64,000 nucleotides of DNA, taken from Bacterioplanoides sp965200585 (GTDB lineage Bacteria; Pseudomonadota; Gammaproteobacteria; Pseudomonadales; Oceanobacteraceae). The translations under genes and the position numbers were made by a program. The stretch lies in the NCBI RefSeq assembly GCF_965200585.1, contig NZ_OZ241361.1, one strand, 5' to 3'. Positions 53,476 through 61,972 of this stretch are shown here, one piece after another; position 1 is the first letter of the stretch; each line of letters starts with the position of its first letter. The notes under the pieces were generated by a model, which searched no databases, was not told the origin of the DNA, and saw nothing but the letters and a program-made list of their open reading frames with translations.

Positions 53476-53819
53476 TGGGATATAGAGATAGGGATAAAAT
53501 ATTGAAGGCTAGGGCTGAAATTGGCAGGCGAATTGAGTCCCTAAGGATTATTCGAGATATAAAGCAAGTTGATCTTTCTTCTAATTCTGATGTTGCTCCA
53601 AAGACCTATCGAAGAATTACGAAGGTAACGGGAGATGCTGGCCTGGATGGATTCTTGGCTATTGTGAATGAGTTAGGGTTGTTGGATGCAGTGGTTGCTG
53701 CATTCCCCGAGGAGCAGATAAGTCCAATGCAAGTCCTGAAGAATCAGGGTAGGCCGAGAAAGCGGGTGGTGACTTCAAATCCGGAAAAGGATGCTGATGA
53801 AGGAGGCGTTGAGTGGTAA
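53475..53819 (+). CDS. hipB: HipB-like XRE antitoxin/repressor
   Basis: A 114-aa protein with a helix-turn-helix at residues ~15-75 (IGRRIESLRIIRDIKQVDLS, then PKTYRRITKV) and a disordered basic/acidic tail. In hipBA modules this protein neutralises the HipA kinase and represses the operon. AGGGG precedes the ATG. Its stop lies inside the hipA start region (overlap 7 bases). Confidence 0.88.
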   Translation: MGYRDRDKILKARAEIGRRIESLRIIRDIKQVDLSSNSDVAPKTYRRITKVTGDAGLDGFLAIVNELGLLDAVVAAFPEEQISPMQVLKNQGRPRKRVVTSNPEKDADEGGVEW

Positions 53820-55123
53820 AGATGACAAATGCAGCAGAGGTTGTAATCGACGGAAAAACTGTTGGCGCCGTCTATTTTGATACTGAGCGCCTAGTGGGTA
53901 GTTTTGAATACGCTGAGGAGTGGATTGAAACTGGCTACAGTATTTCTCCAATTCATTTGCCACTGACAAAGCAAATTTTTTCGTTTCCATATCTGAATCC
54001 TGAAACTTACCACGGTTTGCCTGGCGCGTTAGCTGATACGCTGCCGGATGATTACGGTAATGCGATAATTAATGCTTGGCTTATTCGGAATGATCGCGAT
54101 GTTGGGTCATTCACTCCGGTGGAGCGATTGCTATATACAGGTACTCGCGGAATGGGGGCGCTGGAGTATTTACCGCAAATGCGCGAACAAAAAGTGAAGC
54201 CTATGGATGTGAATATTGCTCAGCTTGTGGAGTTAGCACAAAGCGTTATTGATTTGCGCTCTGACCTGAACGTTGAGGTAAGTACAGAAGGCCTTAGTGA
54301 GATTTTACAGGTAGGCACATCTGCAGGCGGCGCCCGCCCTAAGGCGGTTATTGCTTTAAATAGCGACCGTACCCATGTTGTATCTGGTCAAGTTGATGTT
54401 CCGCAAGGGTATGAGCATTACCTTATTAAATTCGATGGGGTTAAAGAGCGGAGCTCTACTGCAGAAACGTTTGGCGATCCTGCTGGATATGGGCGATTAG
54501 AATATGCGTATTATTTGGCAGCGACAGAGGCTGGTATAGATATGATGCCGTGTGAGCTGTTGGAGGAGGGAGACCGGGCTCACTTTCTTACAAAGCGTTT
54601 CGACCGAGATGGTAATCGGAAAGTTCATTATCAAAGTCTGTGCGCTATGGATCATGCAGACTTCAAGGCCCCTGGATTGTATTCGTATGAAGAAGCATTT
54701 TCAGTAATGCGCCGATTACGCTTGCCATTGAATGATGCAAAAGAAATGCTTCGTAGGATGGTTTTTAACGTGATCATGCGTAATCAGGATGATCATTCCA
54801 AAAATTTTGGGTTTGTACATAAAGACGGGCGCTGGAGGTTGGCTCCGGCATTTGATGTAGGGTTTAACTACATTCCAGGTAATCGGTGGACTGAACGCCA
54901 CAACATGACTATCAATGGAAAGCAAAGTGATTTCGAATACTCAGACCTAGAGGCAGTCGTTAATACGTCTGCTCCTTTGTTGGCAGAGCTACCGAACATC
55001 GTAGATCGCGTTAATAGTGCAAGGGATTCCGTTAGAAGACATATGAAAGAGTGTGAGGTGCCGAAGCGGTTAATCGACCGAGTGACAGGCTCTCTCAGGA
55101 ACATCAGTAAAAGCGGATGGTAA
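53813..55123 (+). CDS. hipA: HipA-type serine/threonine kinase toxin
   Basis: HipA kinases phosphorylate aminoacyl-tRNA synthetases or other targets and halt growth. The 436-aa protein has the N-terminal HipA domain, the Gly-rich loop GTSAGGARPK (168-177) with the autophosphorylation Ser at 170, the catalytic NQDDHSKN (324-331) and the metal-binding APAFD (Asp 348). The GTG start at 53813 has an ideal AGGAGG six bases before it. It overlaps hipB. It is cargo of the comM island and may stabilise it. Confidence 0.93.
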   Translation: MVKMTNAAEVVIDGKTVGAVYFDTERLVGSFEYAEEWIETGYSISPIHLPLTKQIFSFPYLNPETYHGLPGALADTLPDDYGNAIINAWLIRNDRDVGSFTPVERLLYTGTRGMGALEYLPQMREQKVKPMDVNIAQLVELAQSVIDLRSDLNVEVSTEGLSEILQVGTSAGGARPKAVIALNSDRTHVVSGQVDVPQGYEHYLIKFDGVKERSSTAETFGDPAGYGRLEYAYYLAATEAGIDMMPCELLEEGDRAHFLTKRFDRDGNRKVHYQSLCAMDHADFKAPGLYSYEEAFSVMRRLRLPLNDAKEMLRRMVFNVIMRNQDDHSKNFGFVHKDGRWRLAPAFDVGFNYIPGNRWTERHNMTINGKQSDFEYSDLEAVVNTSAPLLAELPNIVDRVNSARDSVRRHMKECEVPKRLIDRVTGSLRNISKSGW

Positions 55124-55552
55124 GCGTATAGATGCAAAAAGGCGGAAGTTATTAGAATCCAGCGCGCTTTTTTAGTCGTGTGGGTACTTTCTCGGCTGGA
55201 TTTTAAGTTTGTTCATGGACGGCGGAATTGGATTTCCATTTGTCTTGTGAGCTTGGCTTGGCTTGCTTGTGCTGTCTTTAGCTTTGTGAATGGCTTATTT
55301 TACGGGATTTCTACGCATATTTTAGTGTGTATCTTCAAGAAACGGGTAGGTATAAATTTTCTGTAGCAAAACGATACAGGTGTGCTATATTAACATTGTT
55401 TTTCATTCATCAGGGCAGGTTCTCCTGCTTTTAAATATCAACCGTTAGTGGAGAAGGTTATCGAAATCCTTTCATAAGCTAAAACAAGGCCGGCTCTGGA
55501 AATCAGACAATATGTGATCTTCCCTCATGACCGGTTACAAGTACGCGTATTT

Positions 55553-55571
55553 GCCCATTAATAGAATGGGC
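55553..55571 (+). promoter_or_regulatory. Palindrome just upstream of the RHH/kinase module
   Basis: GCCCATT (55553-55559) and AATGGGC (55565-55571) flank AATAG, six bases before a TAGGAG ribosome-binding site. It could be an operator for the RHH protein or an RNA hairpin covering the site. The rest of the 55124-55589 gap shows no convincing gene. Confidence 0.45.
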
Positions 55572-55589
55572 TCAAGTAGGAGTATATAA

Positions 55590-55871
55590 ATGACATTCGA
55601 ATTTTTAGGTAAATATGCGATGCAACTGGCGGCAACAGCTATTTGGATGGTAATTGCAATCCATTACTACTCAGTAGCGGCCCCGCCAAAGTCAAGCGAT
55701 GAGGAATTTCCTCATAGGAAGCAAAAAAATGGCAAACGCAACCAAGCCCGTACGGATTCCTACAGATCTCGTCGGAATTATTGCGGAACGAGCAGCGGCC
55801 CAGTCCAGGTCGGTGCAAGCACAAATGCAACTAACACTAACTCTTGGCCAACTTATCTTAGACCAACTTAG
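55590..55871 (+). CDS. Possible small membrane protein overlapping the RHH gene
   Basis: TAGGAG seven bases before the ATG makes translation likely. Residues 1-35 include a hydrophobic segment (AMQLAATAIWMVIAIHYY); after residue ~46 the reading frame overlaps the RHH gene in another frame and its composition (Arg/Asn/Ser-rich) looks noncoding. It may be a short membrane peptide whose stop was lost, or a leader that couples translation. No homologue is recognised. Confidence 0.35.
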   Translation: MTFEFLGKYAMQLAATAIWMVIAIHYYSVAAPPKSSDEEFPHRKQKNGKRNQARTDSYRSRRNYCGTSSGPVQVGASTNATNTNSWPTYLRPT

Positions 55872-56118
55872 TCCGGTGGAAGTTGAAAGAATATTAACGA
55901 ATTCTGCGAAGGTAGAGCTTGCTCCTAATAATGTAAAGCTGCCAACGCTTTCTCAGATGGTAAAAAAACAGGAGGTGCGAAAAATCAAAACTGTTAGAAC
56001 TGTCCGTTACGTGCCGGATGAGCAGCATGCAGGCTTGCTGGTAGAAATATCTGAAAGCGGCGAGCGACGGTCAGGTGTGTTCACGGGAGGGAAGTTTGTT
56101 CCAGCCCACTTTGATTAA
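55729..56118 (+). CDS. ParD-like ribbon-helix-helix protein, probable antitoxin
   Basis: The 129-aa product begins ATKPVRIPTDLVGIIAERAA, the strand-helix of a ribbon-helix-helix DNA-binding fold as in ParD-like antitoxins, and continues with SRSVQAQMQLTLTLGQLI. The C-terminal ~60 residues are beta-rich (VRYVPDEQHAGLLVEISE, GVFTGGKFVPAHFD) and could bind the partner. I chose 55729 over 55699 because AGGAAG lies 7 bases upstream. It lies 17 bases before the kinase-like gene. Confidence 0.75.
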   Translation: MANATKPVRIPTDLVGIIAERAAAQSRSVQAQMQLTLTLGQLILDQLSPVEVERILTNSAKVELAPNNVKLPTLSQMVKKQEVRKIKTVRTVRYVPDEQHAGLLVEISESGERRSGVFTGGKFVPAHFD

Positions 56119-56135
56119 CAACCGGGAGCTGCATT

Positions 56136-56720
56136 ATGAGCAACTCGAAAGCAACATGCTATTTACTAGCTGGTGCTCCTCAATCAGGAAAACATACGGC
56201 CGGCGAAGCCTTGCTTTCCGATTTTGGGCCGCCATTAATTAAACGCACCATTTTTGAGATGGTGAACCCAGACTCTACTGAGGCTGAAATAAGTGAAAAG
56301 GTGAAAGCTGCCCTGCTACGACAGGCTGAAGAAGATGGTGACTTTATTTTTCTGTCATCTTTGGAGCGGCCAGAGGATATCGATCGAATCGGAGACATCA
56401 AAGCGGCTGGTGTTGAGATCGTTATGCTAGTAGTGGGGCTTGAATCATTGGATCTGTATGTGGTCAGATCTAGCCGCGAATTGTCCGAAGGCGACGTAAA
56501 AATTGGTGTGGCAAAATCACATGCTGGTATAAAAAACGCAATGCCTCTGTGTGATGGAGTCATATTCTATGACAACAGCAGGCTACTGTCTTCGACTGTG
56601 ATTGACGATGACACCATAGAAATAGAACCTGATTTAAACCTGCAGGCCTGTATTGAGGCTGGCGAACTGACTGAATTGAGTGAGAACGTTAAGGATTGGG
56701 TCCGGGAGTTCATCGACTAA
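56136..56720 (+). CDS. Zeta-toxin-like P-loop kinase
   Basis: The 194-aa protein has Walker A GAPQSGKHT at residues 13-21 and the size of small zeta/AAA_33-type kinases. Zeta toxins phosphorylate UDP-N-acetylglucosamine or related sugars. The catalytic Asp and second Arg of classical zeta toxins are not obvious, so the substrate is open. It follows the ParD-like gene with CGGGAG as ribosome-binding site, so a toxin-antitoxin pair is the simplest reading; a plain adenylate-kinase-like enzyme is the alternative. Confidence 0.65.
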   Translation: MSNSKATCYLLAGAPQSGKHTAGEALLSDFGPPLIKRTIFEMVNPDSTEAEISEKVKAALLRQAEEDGDFIFLSSLERPEDIDRIGDIKAAGVEIVMLVVGLESLDLYVVRSSRELSEGDVKIGVAKSHAGIKNAMPLCDGVIFYDNSRLLSSTVIDDDTIEIEPDLNLQACIEAGELTELSENVKDWVREFID

Positions 56721-56807
56721 AAAACAGATCCGCTATAGGCGACGGCAAACATCCAGGCTGACTGACAGACTCGTACACGCTTCAATTGTAATGCTGAATA
56801 ATTTTGA

Positions 56808-56829
56808 AAAGCCGGCCCTAGTCGGCTTT
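56808..56829 (+). terminator. Probable terminator after the kinase gene
   Basis: AAAGCCG (56808-56814) / CGGCTTT (56823-56829) stem with loop GCCCTAGT. The rest of 56721-56951 shows no gene. Confidence 0.6.
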
Positions 56830-56951
56830 CGCTCTACCGTAAGATGGTAGGTAGGAGCTAAGTGGAAGAATTGGCAGGTTGTCACTTATCAAGTATCTCT
56901 TTCCAATTTAGTTAATGGGTGCATTAAAATAATGCTGATTTAGAATATTGC

Positions 56952-57476
56952 TTATAGTTTTTGTAGTAGTTCAGACCCCAGATAACCTGGATGATGCGTT
57001 TCTATTTCGCCACTGACTTCATCGTCCAGCTTCTTACGTTCAAGCGCTGCGACCTGATCATCCGATAAGATGATGCCTTCTTCAGCGACTTTGGCTTCCA
57101 GAGCTTTCAGGCGCTTCTTAAAGTTTTCCAGATCGTGCCTTAGCCACACTGAGCGAACACCGCTGGCTGAAACAAAGATACCGCGTTTTCTGAGTTCATT
57201 ACTCACATGAACTTGCCCATGAGCAGGTTGTTCTACCGCATACGCTTTAACAGCTTCTTCAATCGCGGAATCAACACGATTTTTGTGATTAAGCACCTTC
57301 CGATTTTGATTAATCAGAGCATCAACACCGCCTTCTTCAACGGATTGTTGATAGCGATAAAACGTATCTCGGGAGACACCCATAACCTTGCAGGCTTTAG
57401 ACACATTACCGAGTTCTTGGGCAAGGTTCAGCAAACCGGCTTCGTGTTTGATGATTGGATTGGTAGACTCAAGCAT
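56952..57476 (-). pseudogene. IS481-family transposase, N-terminal half only
   Basis: Residues 1-165 match the N-terminal helix-turn-helix and Leu-rich linker of IS481-type transposases (ACKVMGVSRDTFYRYQQSVE, YAVEQPAHGQVHVSNELRKR). The frame reaches HHPGYLGS, where the DDE catalytic domain normally begins, then runs into the element's own end and stops. About half of the protein, including the whole catalytic domain, is missing, so it is inactive on its own. Confidence 0.85.
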
Positions 57477-57572
57477 AGAGAGTTTCCTTTGTTCAGGTAT
57501 TGATTCGACACCAACATCAAAACGGGAAACTCTCTTCTTTTCAAATCGAAGTGTCAGATCAGGTCTGAACTA
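56967..57572. mobile_element. Internally deleted IS481-family element with intact ends
   Basis: TAGTTCAGACC (56967-56977) and GGTCTGAACTA (57562-57572) are 11-bp terminal inverted repeats around the transposase fragment. With both ends present and the centre missing, the 606-bp element could still be moved by a complete relative. No target duplication is evident at the borders. Confidence 0.7.
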
Positions 57573-57754
57573 ATACAATTTATCATTTTACCTCGAAAAG
57601 CCACCCTCTTTCTTCATGATTTTCTACTCTATTTATTCTTACGACATTTTTGTGTCGCATACTTACATTAAGAAGATGAGCAAGCCTGGAGTTTTTCTCT
57701 TCAGGAGATTTCAGATATCTATCATCTTTTTTTAACTCTTTTCGCATTCTGCAC

Positions 57755-58732
57755 CTATTGAGTTAATAATATGTTGGAATGAACAAAATCTATCATCTCT
57801 AGTACCGATTTACTTTCAAAAAGGGCATTAACACCTTCTTCATATCTACGATTGTAAGTGGAAACAGCTTGCGTTGCATCGACTAAATCATTATTAGTTC
57901 TGATTGCGCCGTTTATGGTTATGTTGTTATCACTAAGAAAGCTTTTCGCAACTTCAAGTGAGTCCTTTAATTCATTAATATAAGGAACTACATTAGAGAA
58001 ACTACTATTACCAGCAGCTACATTATAGGGGGTAGAATTTATATCCGTGGCAGAAGACCATGAATATTCGGTGAATGATTTTCTAAGAGCTACTTGATCC
58101 AGGCTATTAACTTCTTGAAGTATTTTCTTTGACATTTGATCAGCCTGGTTATTTGCAGAATATTTGACCAATATGTCATAGGTTTGTAGTAGGTATGATA
58201 AATTTTCTGTATTCAAATCCCGAGTCAGAACTTTTCTAGACTCTACGTTGTTTTCAGGATTTCCAGAGATGGCTCCTGTAATACCAGGTGATCCAGCAAG
58301 TAATTCAGCTGCTTTGCCTGTTGCGAACCATTGCGATGTATCGGAATCAGCACTCCCACCCGTGGCGCCAAAATTCATTTTAGCTAAGACAGAATGTGCT
58401 TTAACTTTTGATCCTTGAGGGTGAAATGTACCATCAGGCGTAACGATAATATTTGTTGTACCATTATCTTTAGAAAGCGTTTTTTGCGCTTCAATACCCT
58501 GAGTAGTGTTACCCCGATTAGTCCGACTTGATGGAGTAACAGAATAATCTGGAATTAATGGATCTATTACTCCCTCTTGCCGTTTATACCCTACTATAAA
58601 TTTCACGGGGCTTCCTGTATTTGGTTCAGAACCGATCTCAATGCCAATAGTCGAATTGGTAAAGAACACTAGGTGGTGGTTAGACGCACACCCCGAAAGG
58701 ATTAAAATCGACAACAAAAATAATGCTTTCAC
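57755..58732 (-). CDS. Lipoprotein of unknown function (325 aa)
   Basis: The signal peptide ends ILSGC at a lipobox (MKALFLLSILILSGCAS). After it come a beta-rich stretch (HHLVFFTNSTIGIEIGSE, VKFIVGYKRQEG) and an alpha-helical C-terminal half with Gln/Asn/Ser-rich helices. I do not recognise the family. It follows the 94-aa lipoprotein gene by 10 bases, so the two form an operon in the comM island. Confidence 0.75.
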   Translation of the reverse strand: MKALFLLSILILSGCASNHHLVFFTNSTIGIEIGSEPNTGSPVKFIVGYKRQEGVIDPLIPDYSVTPSSRTNRGNTTQGIEAQKTLSKDNGTTNIIVTPDGTFHPQGSKVKAHSVLAKMNFGATGGSADSDTSQWFATGKAAELLAGSPGITGAISGNPENNVESRKVLTRDLNTENLSYLLQTYDILVKYSANNQADQMSKKILQEVNSLDQVALRKSFTEYSWSSATDINSTPYNVAAGNSSFSNVVPYINELKDSLEVAKSFLSDNNITINGAIRTNNDLVDATQAVSTYNRRYEEGVNALFESKSVLEMIDFVHSNILLTQ

Positions 58733-58742
58733 TGTTTATTCC

Positions 58743-59027
58743 TCATTGGCCCGCTTGTGAAAAAATGGTGACCTCAGCAAGAGGCGCTCTACATGTTCCG
58801 TTTTTATTCTTATCGATCATCAATAATCGATGATCAAAGTATCCGGCACCAATATGAAATAGGCCTGACCGAATGCCAACGCCAGAGACTCTAGAATATT
58901 CACAGTTTTCCATAGAATTTTCCTTGTGTTGAAATAATCCAATATATAATGATTTATTTTCAACAACTAGCGGTTGATAGGCGCAACATGCAACTAAAGG
59001 TATAAAAGCTAAAAATAACAGTTTCAT
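58743..59027 (-). CDS. Small lipoprotein of unknown function (94 aa)
   Basis: MKLLFLAFIPLVACCAY has a hydrophobic signal and two adjacent Cys, the first of which is a plausible lipid site. The rest is beta-rich with two further Cys (ENCEY and GTCRAP), which could form a disulfide. First gene of the two-lipoprotein operon. No family recognised. Confidence 0.65.
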   Translation of the reverse strand: MKLLFLAFIPLVACCAYQPLVVENKSLYIGLFQHKENSMENCEYSRVSGVGIRSGLFHIGAGYFDHRLLMIDKNKNGTCRAPLAEVTIFSQAGQ

Positions 59028-59825
59028 CAGATAATACTACCGAAATTTCATTAGGCTAAAAAAAATATATTATTTGGTACTATTTTATTAATTCCAGCAT
59101 ACCCTCTTATTACTCTGGTGGAACAAGAGACTGCAACTTCCAAAAAAGACACTTTTAAATTCGAACATTTTGAATTGATTACCAATATCTTATAAATAAA
59201 TATCCAATAATTGTGCACTTTTAATCTTATCTTATTCTCAGAGCTCTTTCCCCTCCATGTTTAAAAATCTAATCATAAATAGTCGTTGTAAAAAGATTGA
59301 GCACTCCAGTACTTACCCCAAATTCGAAAAAGTTTATGCCGAAACTTATGAAAACGCCTAGTTACAAAGTTATCTAAATCAAGGTAAGCATTACCGCTGA
59401 TTCCATAGCGATTGAAGGTATTGTCGCATCCCGAAGATATCAAAGGCGGACATGCTGCGTATTGCAACTAGCAAAACCACCATAAACCAGTTAACTTTTT
59501 GCTTTACCGAACCGCCAAGCCTTCTCTTCGAAAGAAATCTTGTTAAATATTCAATCTATATTTTCTTTTCAGTAAAAAACAGTTGCTAAAATAATTTTTA
59601 TTCAATATTTCTAATGATAAAGAATTAGATTAAGAGCTATACGCACTTGTAATTCATTTGGTTTTGAAATAAAACAAATGTATTAACAAAAATATCTACA
59701 ATAAAAGTTATTATACCCTCCTTAATGCTCAACATTTTTAGTCTGGAGATAATGAACCAAGGAATCCTAAAACTCTTCATCAATGCAAAAGCCACAATAG
59801 CGATCGATACTGACGAGGAATAACT
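59028..59825. other. AT-rich intergenic region between divergent lipoprotein genes
   Basis: About 800 bases with no convincing reading frame on either strand. It should contain the promoters of the divergent 94-aa and 631-aa lipoprotein genes. Its base composition is much richer in A and T than the comM-left chromosome. Confidence 0.6.
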
Positions 59826-61721
59826 ATGACAACCAAACTCAAAAGCCTAGCTCTCATTTTACTATCTCTATCATTGGCTTCCTGTGGGGGCGATAGCAAG
59901 AGCGAATCTCCAAAATCCAATGAACAAGAGCAGGCCTCTCCGAACATAAACGACGGAGAAAACCCGGCCCCAGCGCCCCCAGTCACCGCTGATCCGGGCG
60001 ATGATAGTCCTCCAGAACCTACGCCTCCCGTTGATACTGACGCAAGTCGAAAGCTTGAAGACTATCAACCTACAACCAGCTTTTTCAATCAACTTGACCC
60101 TCTGATTGGATCTGGTTACGAATCTGATTTTGCTCACTTTAATTCTGTTAGATGTCTGAATGGCAGGACAGAGCTTGGTGATGCTGGAGGTGCGAGCATA
60201 AATATCAACCAGTCACTGACTTACGCTGATATCGAACAAAGATTGACGTTCAAAACAGGCCTATCCGTAGGAAAAATCAACCTCGCAAGCTCAGAGTTTT
60301 TAAGTACCCTGAGAGAAACAGAAAGAACACTATCAGCTGTTACATCAGCTTCTTACGAATTCGACACAGAAAGATTTGTACCTGAAGGCGAGGAGATACT
60401 AACGCCGATTGCTCAGCAGGCTCACAATGATTATGGCGGGCACGGATTGCGAAGGCTTTGCGGTAATCAACTTGTGGCACAAGTGACAAGAGCGTCGGAC
60501 CTCTTTGTTTCGGCAAAGTTTCACTTTGCAACAACACAGCAGAAGCAAAGCTTTATGCTCAATATAGGTCCAATCCCTGTAATTGAAAAAGTAGTCAATT
60601 TCTCTTCATCTATAGACGCCTTGGCCAATATAAATGCTGGCGGTGTTTTTGTGGAGATTACAGCTCACCAAACAGGAGGAGATAGTGCCTTGCTTCCTGG
60701 TGCTATTTTATCCTCACTGGATTCATCAACAATGATTGCATGCCAGGATGATGGGCTATCTTGCATTCAATTGCTCACGGATATCAATAACGCAATAGCA
60801 AGAGATGTTGCGCCATCACTTTCATCAGGGGTTGGAGAGATTCGAAATATCGGCTTCGAGTCTCTTGGTAATCTAATACCCTCATTTTTTGACGGCGACT
60901 CACTAGACGCATACGTCAACGAAGATACAAAAAATCGCCGACAAAACCTTCTCGAAAGGCATGAGCAGGCCATGGATGATAAGTCTCTAATCGAATACAG
61001 CTTAGCGAGAGCATCTATTTCAACCTCATATTTTTCAGATGAGATAAATAGGCTGGAGGTGATGAGCCAATCCAACGCCCAAAATCTTACTGACCTGGAG
61101 GATGCAGTAAGAATCTGCTTTGAGCAGCCTGATTCATGTAATGCAGAATACACATCTGAAACAATGGCAGGTATAACAGATATTGGAGCTATACCGAGCA
61201 TTAATACTACAAGCTCAGATATCGTTATACACAATCACGCCTATGGTAGACGGACCAATGAAATATGGTGTTCGATACCGTATGGCTCAGCTCTGACCTA
61301 CATTGGCGCATCTCGCAATTACCGTAGCTTTGTTTTGGGTTATAAGACAATCCATCCTCAACATGGAACGCTTGGTCAGCAAAACATGGTCTCCTGCATT
61401 AGGGCGTCAGATGGTAGGTATACAGTCAGCCCAGGGGTCAGCTCTCTCGCATCAGTTTCTCATGAGCGACAAGCGGCTGATGACGAGGTGATAGTTGCTA
61501 TCTCACACGAAACAACAGGGGGCTCGATGGTGAGAATGCAGGTAGACACTGCCTCATGGGATTCGGATTCAAGGAAGTCTGGTCAGCCTATCCTAGGCAG
61601 TCGATTTAATGTGTTGGAAGGGCATGCTCGCGCAAAACCCGGAGATTTCATTTCAGGATTTTCCTTGTGGCACTACGATAGCTCCGCCAGCTACACAACT
61701 ATCGAATCCACACACTTTTAA
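59826..61721 (+). CDS. Large lipoprotein of unknown function, perhaps perforin-like
   Basis: A 631-aa protein with a lipoprotein signal (LSLASCGG), a ~55-residue Pro/Glu/Ser-rich linker and two folded regions. Residues ~90-290 contain HGLRRLCGNQLVAQVTRASD, which recalls the YGTHYV-type signature of MACPF/perforin domains; this is a weak, by-eye match. The C-terminal ~160 residues are beta- and Trp-rich with several Cys (NEIWCSIPYG, SCIRASDGRYTV), like a carbohydrate- or membrane-binding module. It is divergent from the two-lipoprotein operon, and the ATG is preceded by GAGGAA. Confidence 0.7.
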   Translation: MTTKLKSLALILLSLSLASCGGDSKSESPKSNEQEQASPNINDGENPAPAPPVTADPGDDSPPEPTPPVDTDASRKLEDYQPTTSFFNQLDPLIGSGYESDFAHFNSVRCLNGRTELGDAGGASININQSLTYADIEQRLTFKTGLSVGKINLASSEFLSTLRETERTLSAVTSASYEFDTERFVPEGEEILTPIAQQAHNDYGGHGLRRLCGNQLVAQVTRASDLFVSAKFHFATTQQKQSFMLNIGPIPVIEKVVNFSSSIDALANINAGGVFVEITAHQTGGDSALLPGAILSSLDSSTMIACQDDGLSCIQLLTDINNAIARDVAPSLSSGVGEIRNIGFESLGNLIPSFFDGDSLDAYVNEDTKNRRQNLLERHEQAMDDKSLIEYSLARASISTSYFSDEINRLEVMSQSNAQNLTDLEDAVRICFEQPDSCNAEYTSETMAGITDIGAIPSINTTSSDIVIHNHAYGRRTNEIWCSIPYGSALTYIGASRNYRSFVLGYKTIHPQHGTLGQQNMVSCIRASDGRYTVSPGVSSLASVSHERQAADDEVIVAISHETTGGSMVRMQVDTASWDSDSRKSGQPILGSRFNVLEGHARAKPGDFISGFSLWHYDSSASYTTIESTHF

Positions 61722-61822
61722 CACCACCTTCAATATTCGGCCCGCTAGAACCGGGCTGAATATATCCTTTCGTGCAATAAAAAATTGCAAGCTGTCCATT
61801 CTGCCAATAATTCAGTTATGAG

Positions 61823-61854
61823 TGTAAGCTCTGTCGATATATTAAAATGACTAG
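61823..61854 (+). mobile_element. Second copy of the island left terminus
   Basis: TGTAAG-CTCTGTCGATATAT-AAAATGACTAG matches 52823-52854 at 27 of 32 bases in the same orientation, exactly 9,000 bases away; TTTCTG..TTTAATTGA continues the match to ~61892. It is preceded by ATGAG, not GCGGT. It probably marks the left end of a second element that runs out of the window. Confidence 0.7.
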
Positions 61855-61972
61855 CTGTAGCATATCATTGCAATTTCTGGTTTTAATTGAGAATGAAAAA
61901 TCCAACATTTAGCGATTTACAGCTCTCTATGCTTTGAATTGTAAGTAGCTTATGAGAACTTTTTTTATTTAT

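Noticed and set aside
55178..55366. A 62-codon hydrophobic frame after hipA
   Set aside because: GTG start without ribosome-binding site; hydrophobicity comes from T-rich DNA.
55470..55560. A second att-like site or CRISPR-like repeat in the island
   Set aside because: No repeated units were found; only the palindrome at 55553-55571 is real.
59273..59467. A 64-codon minus-strand frame in the AT-rich gap
   Set aside because: Odd composition, no start signal, and lies in a likely divergent promoter region.
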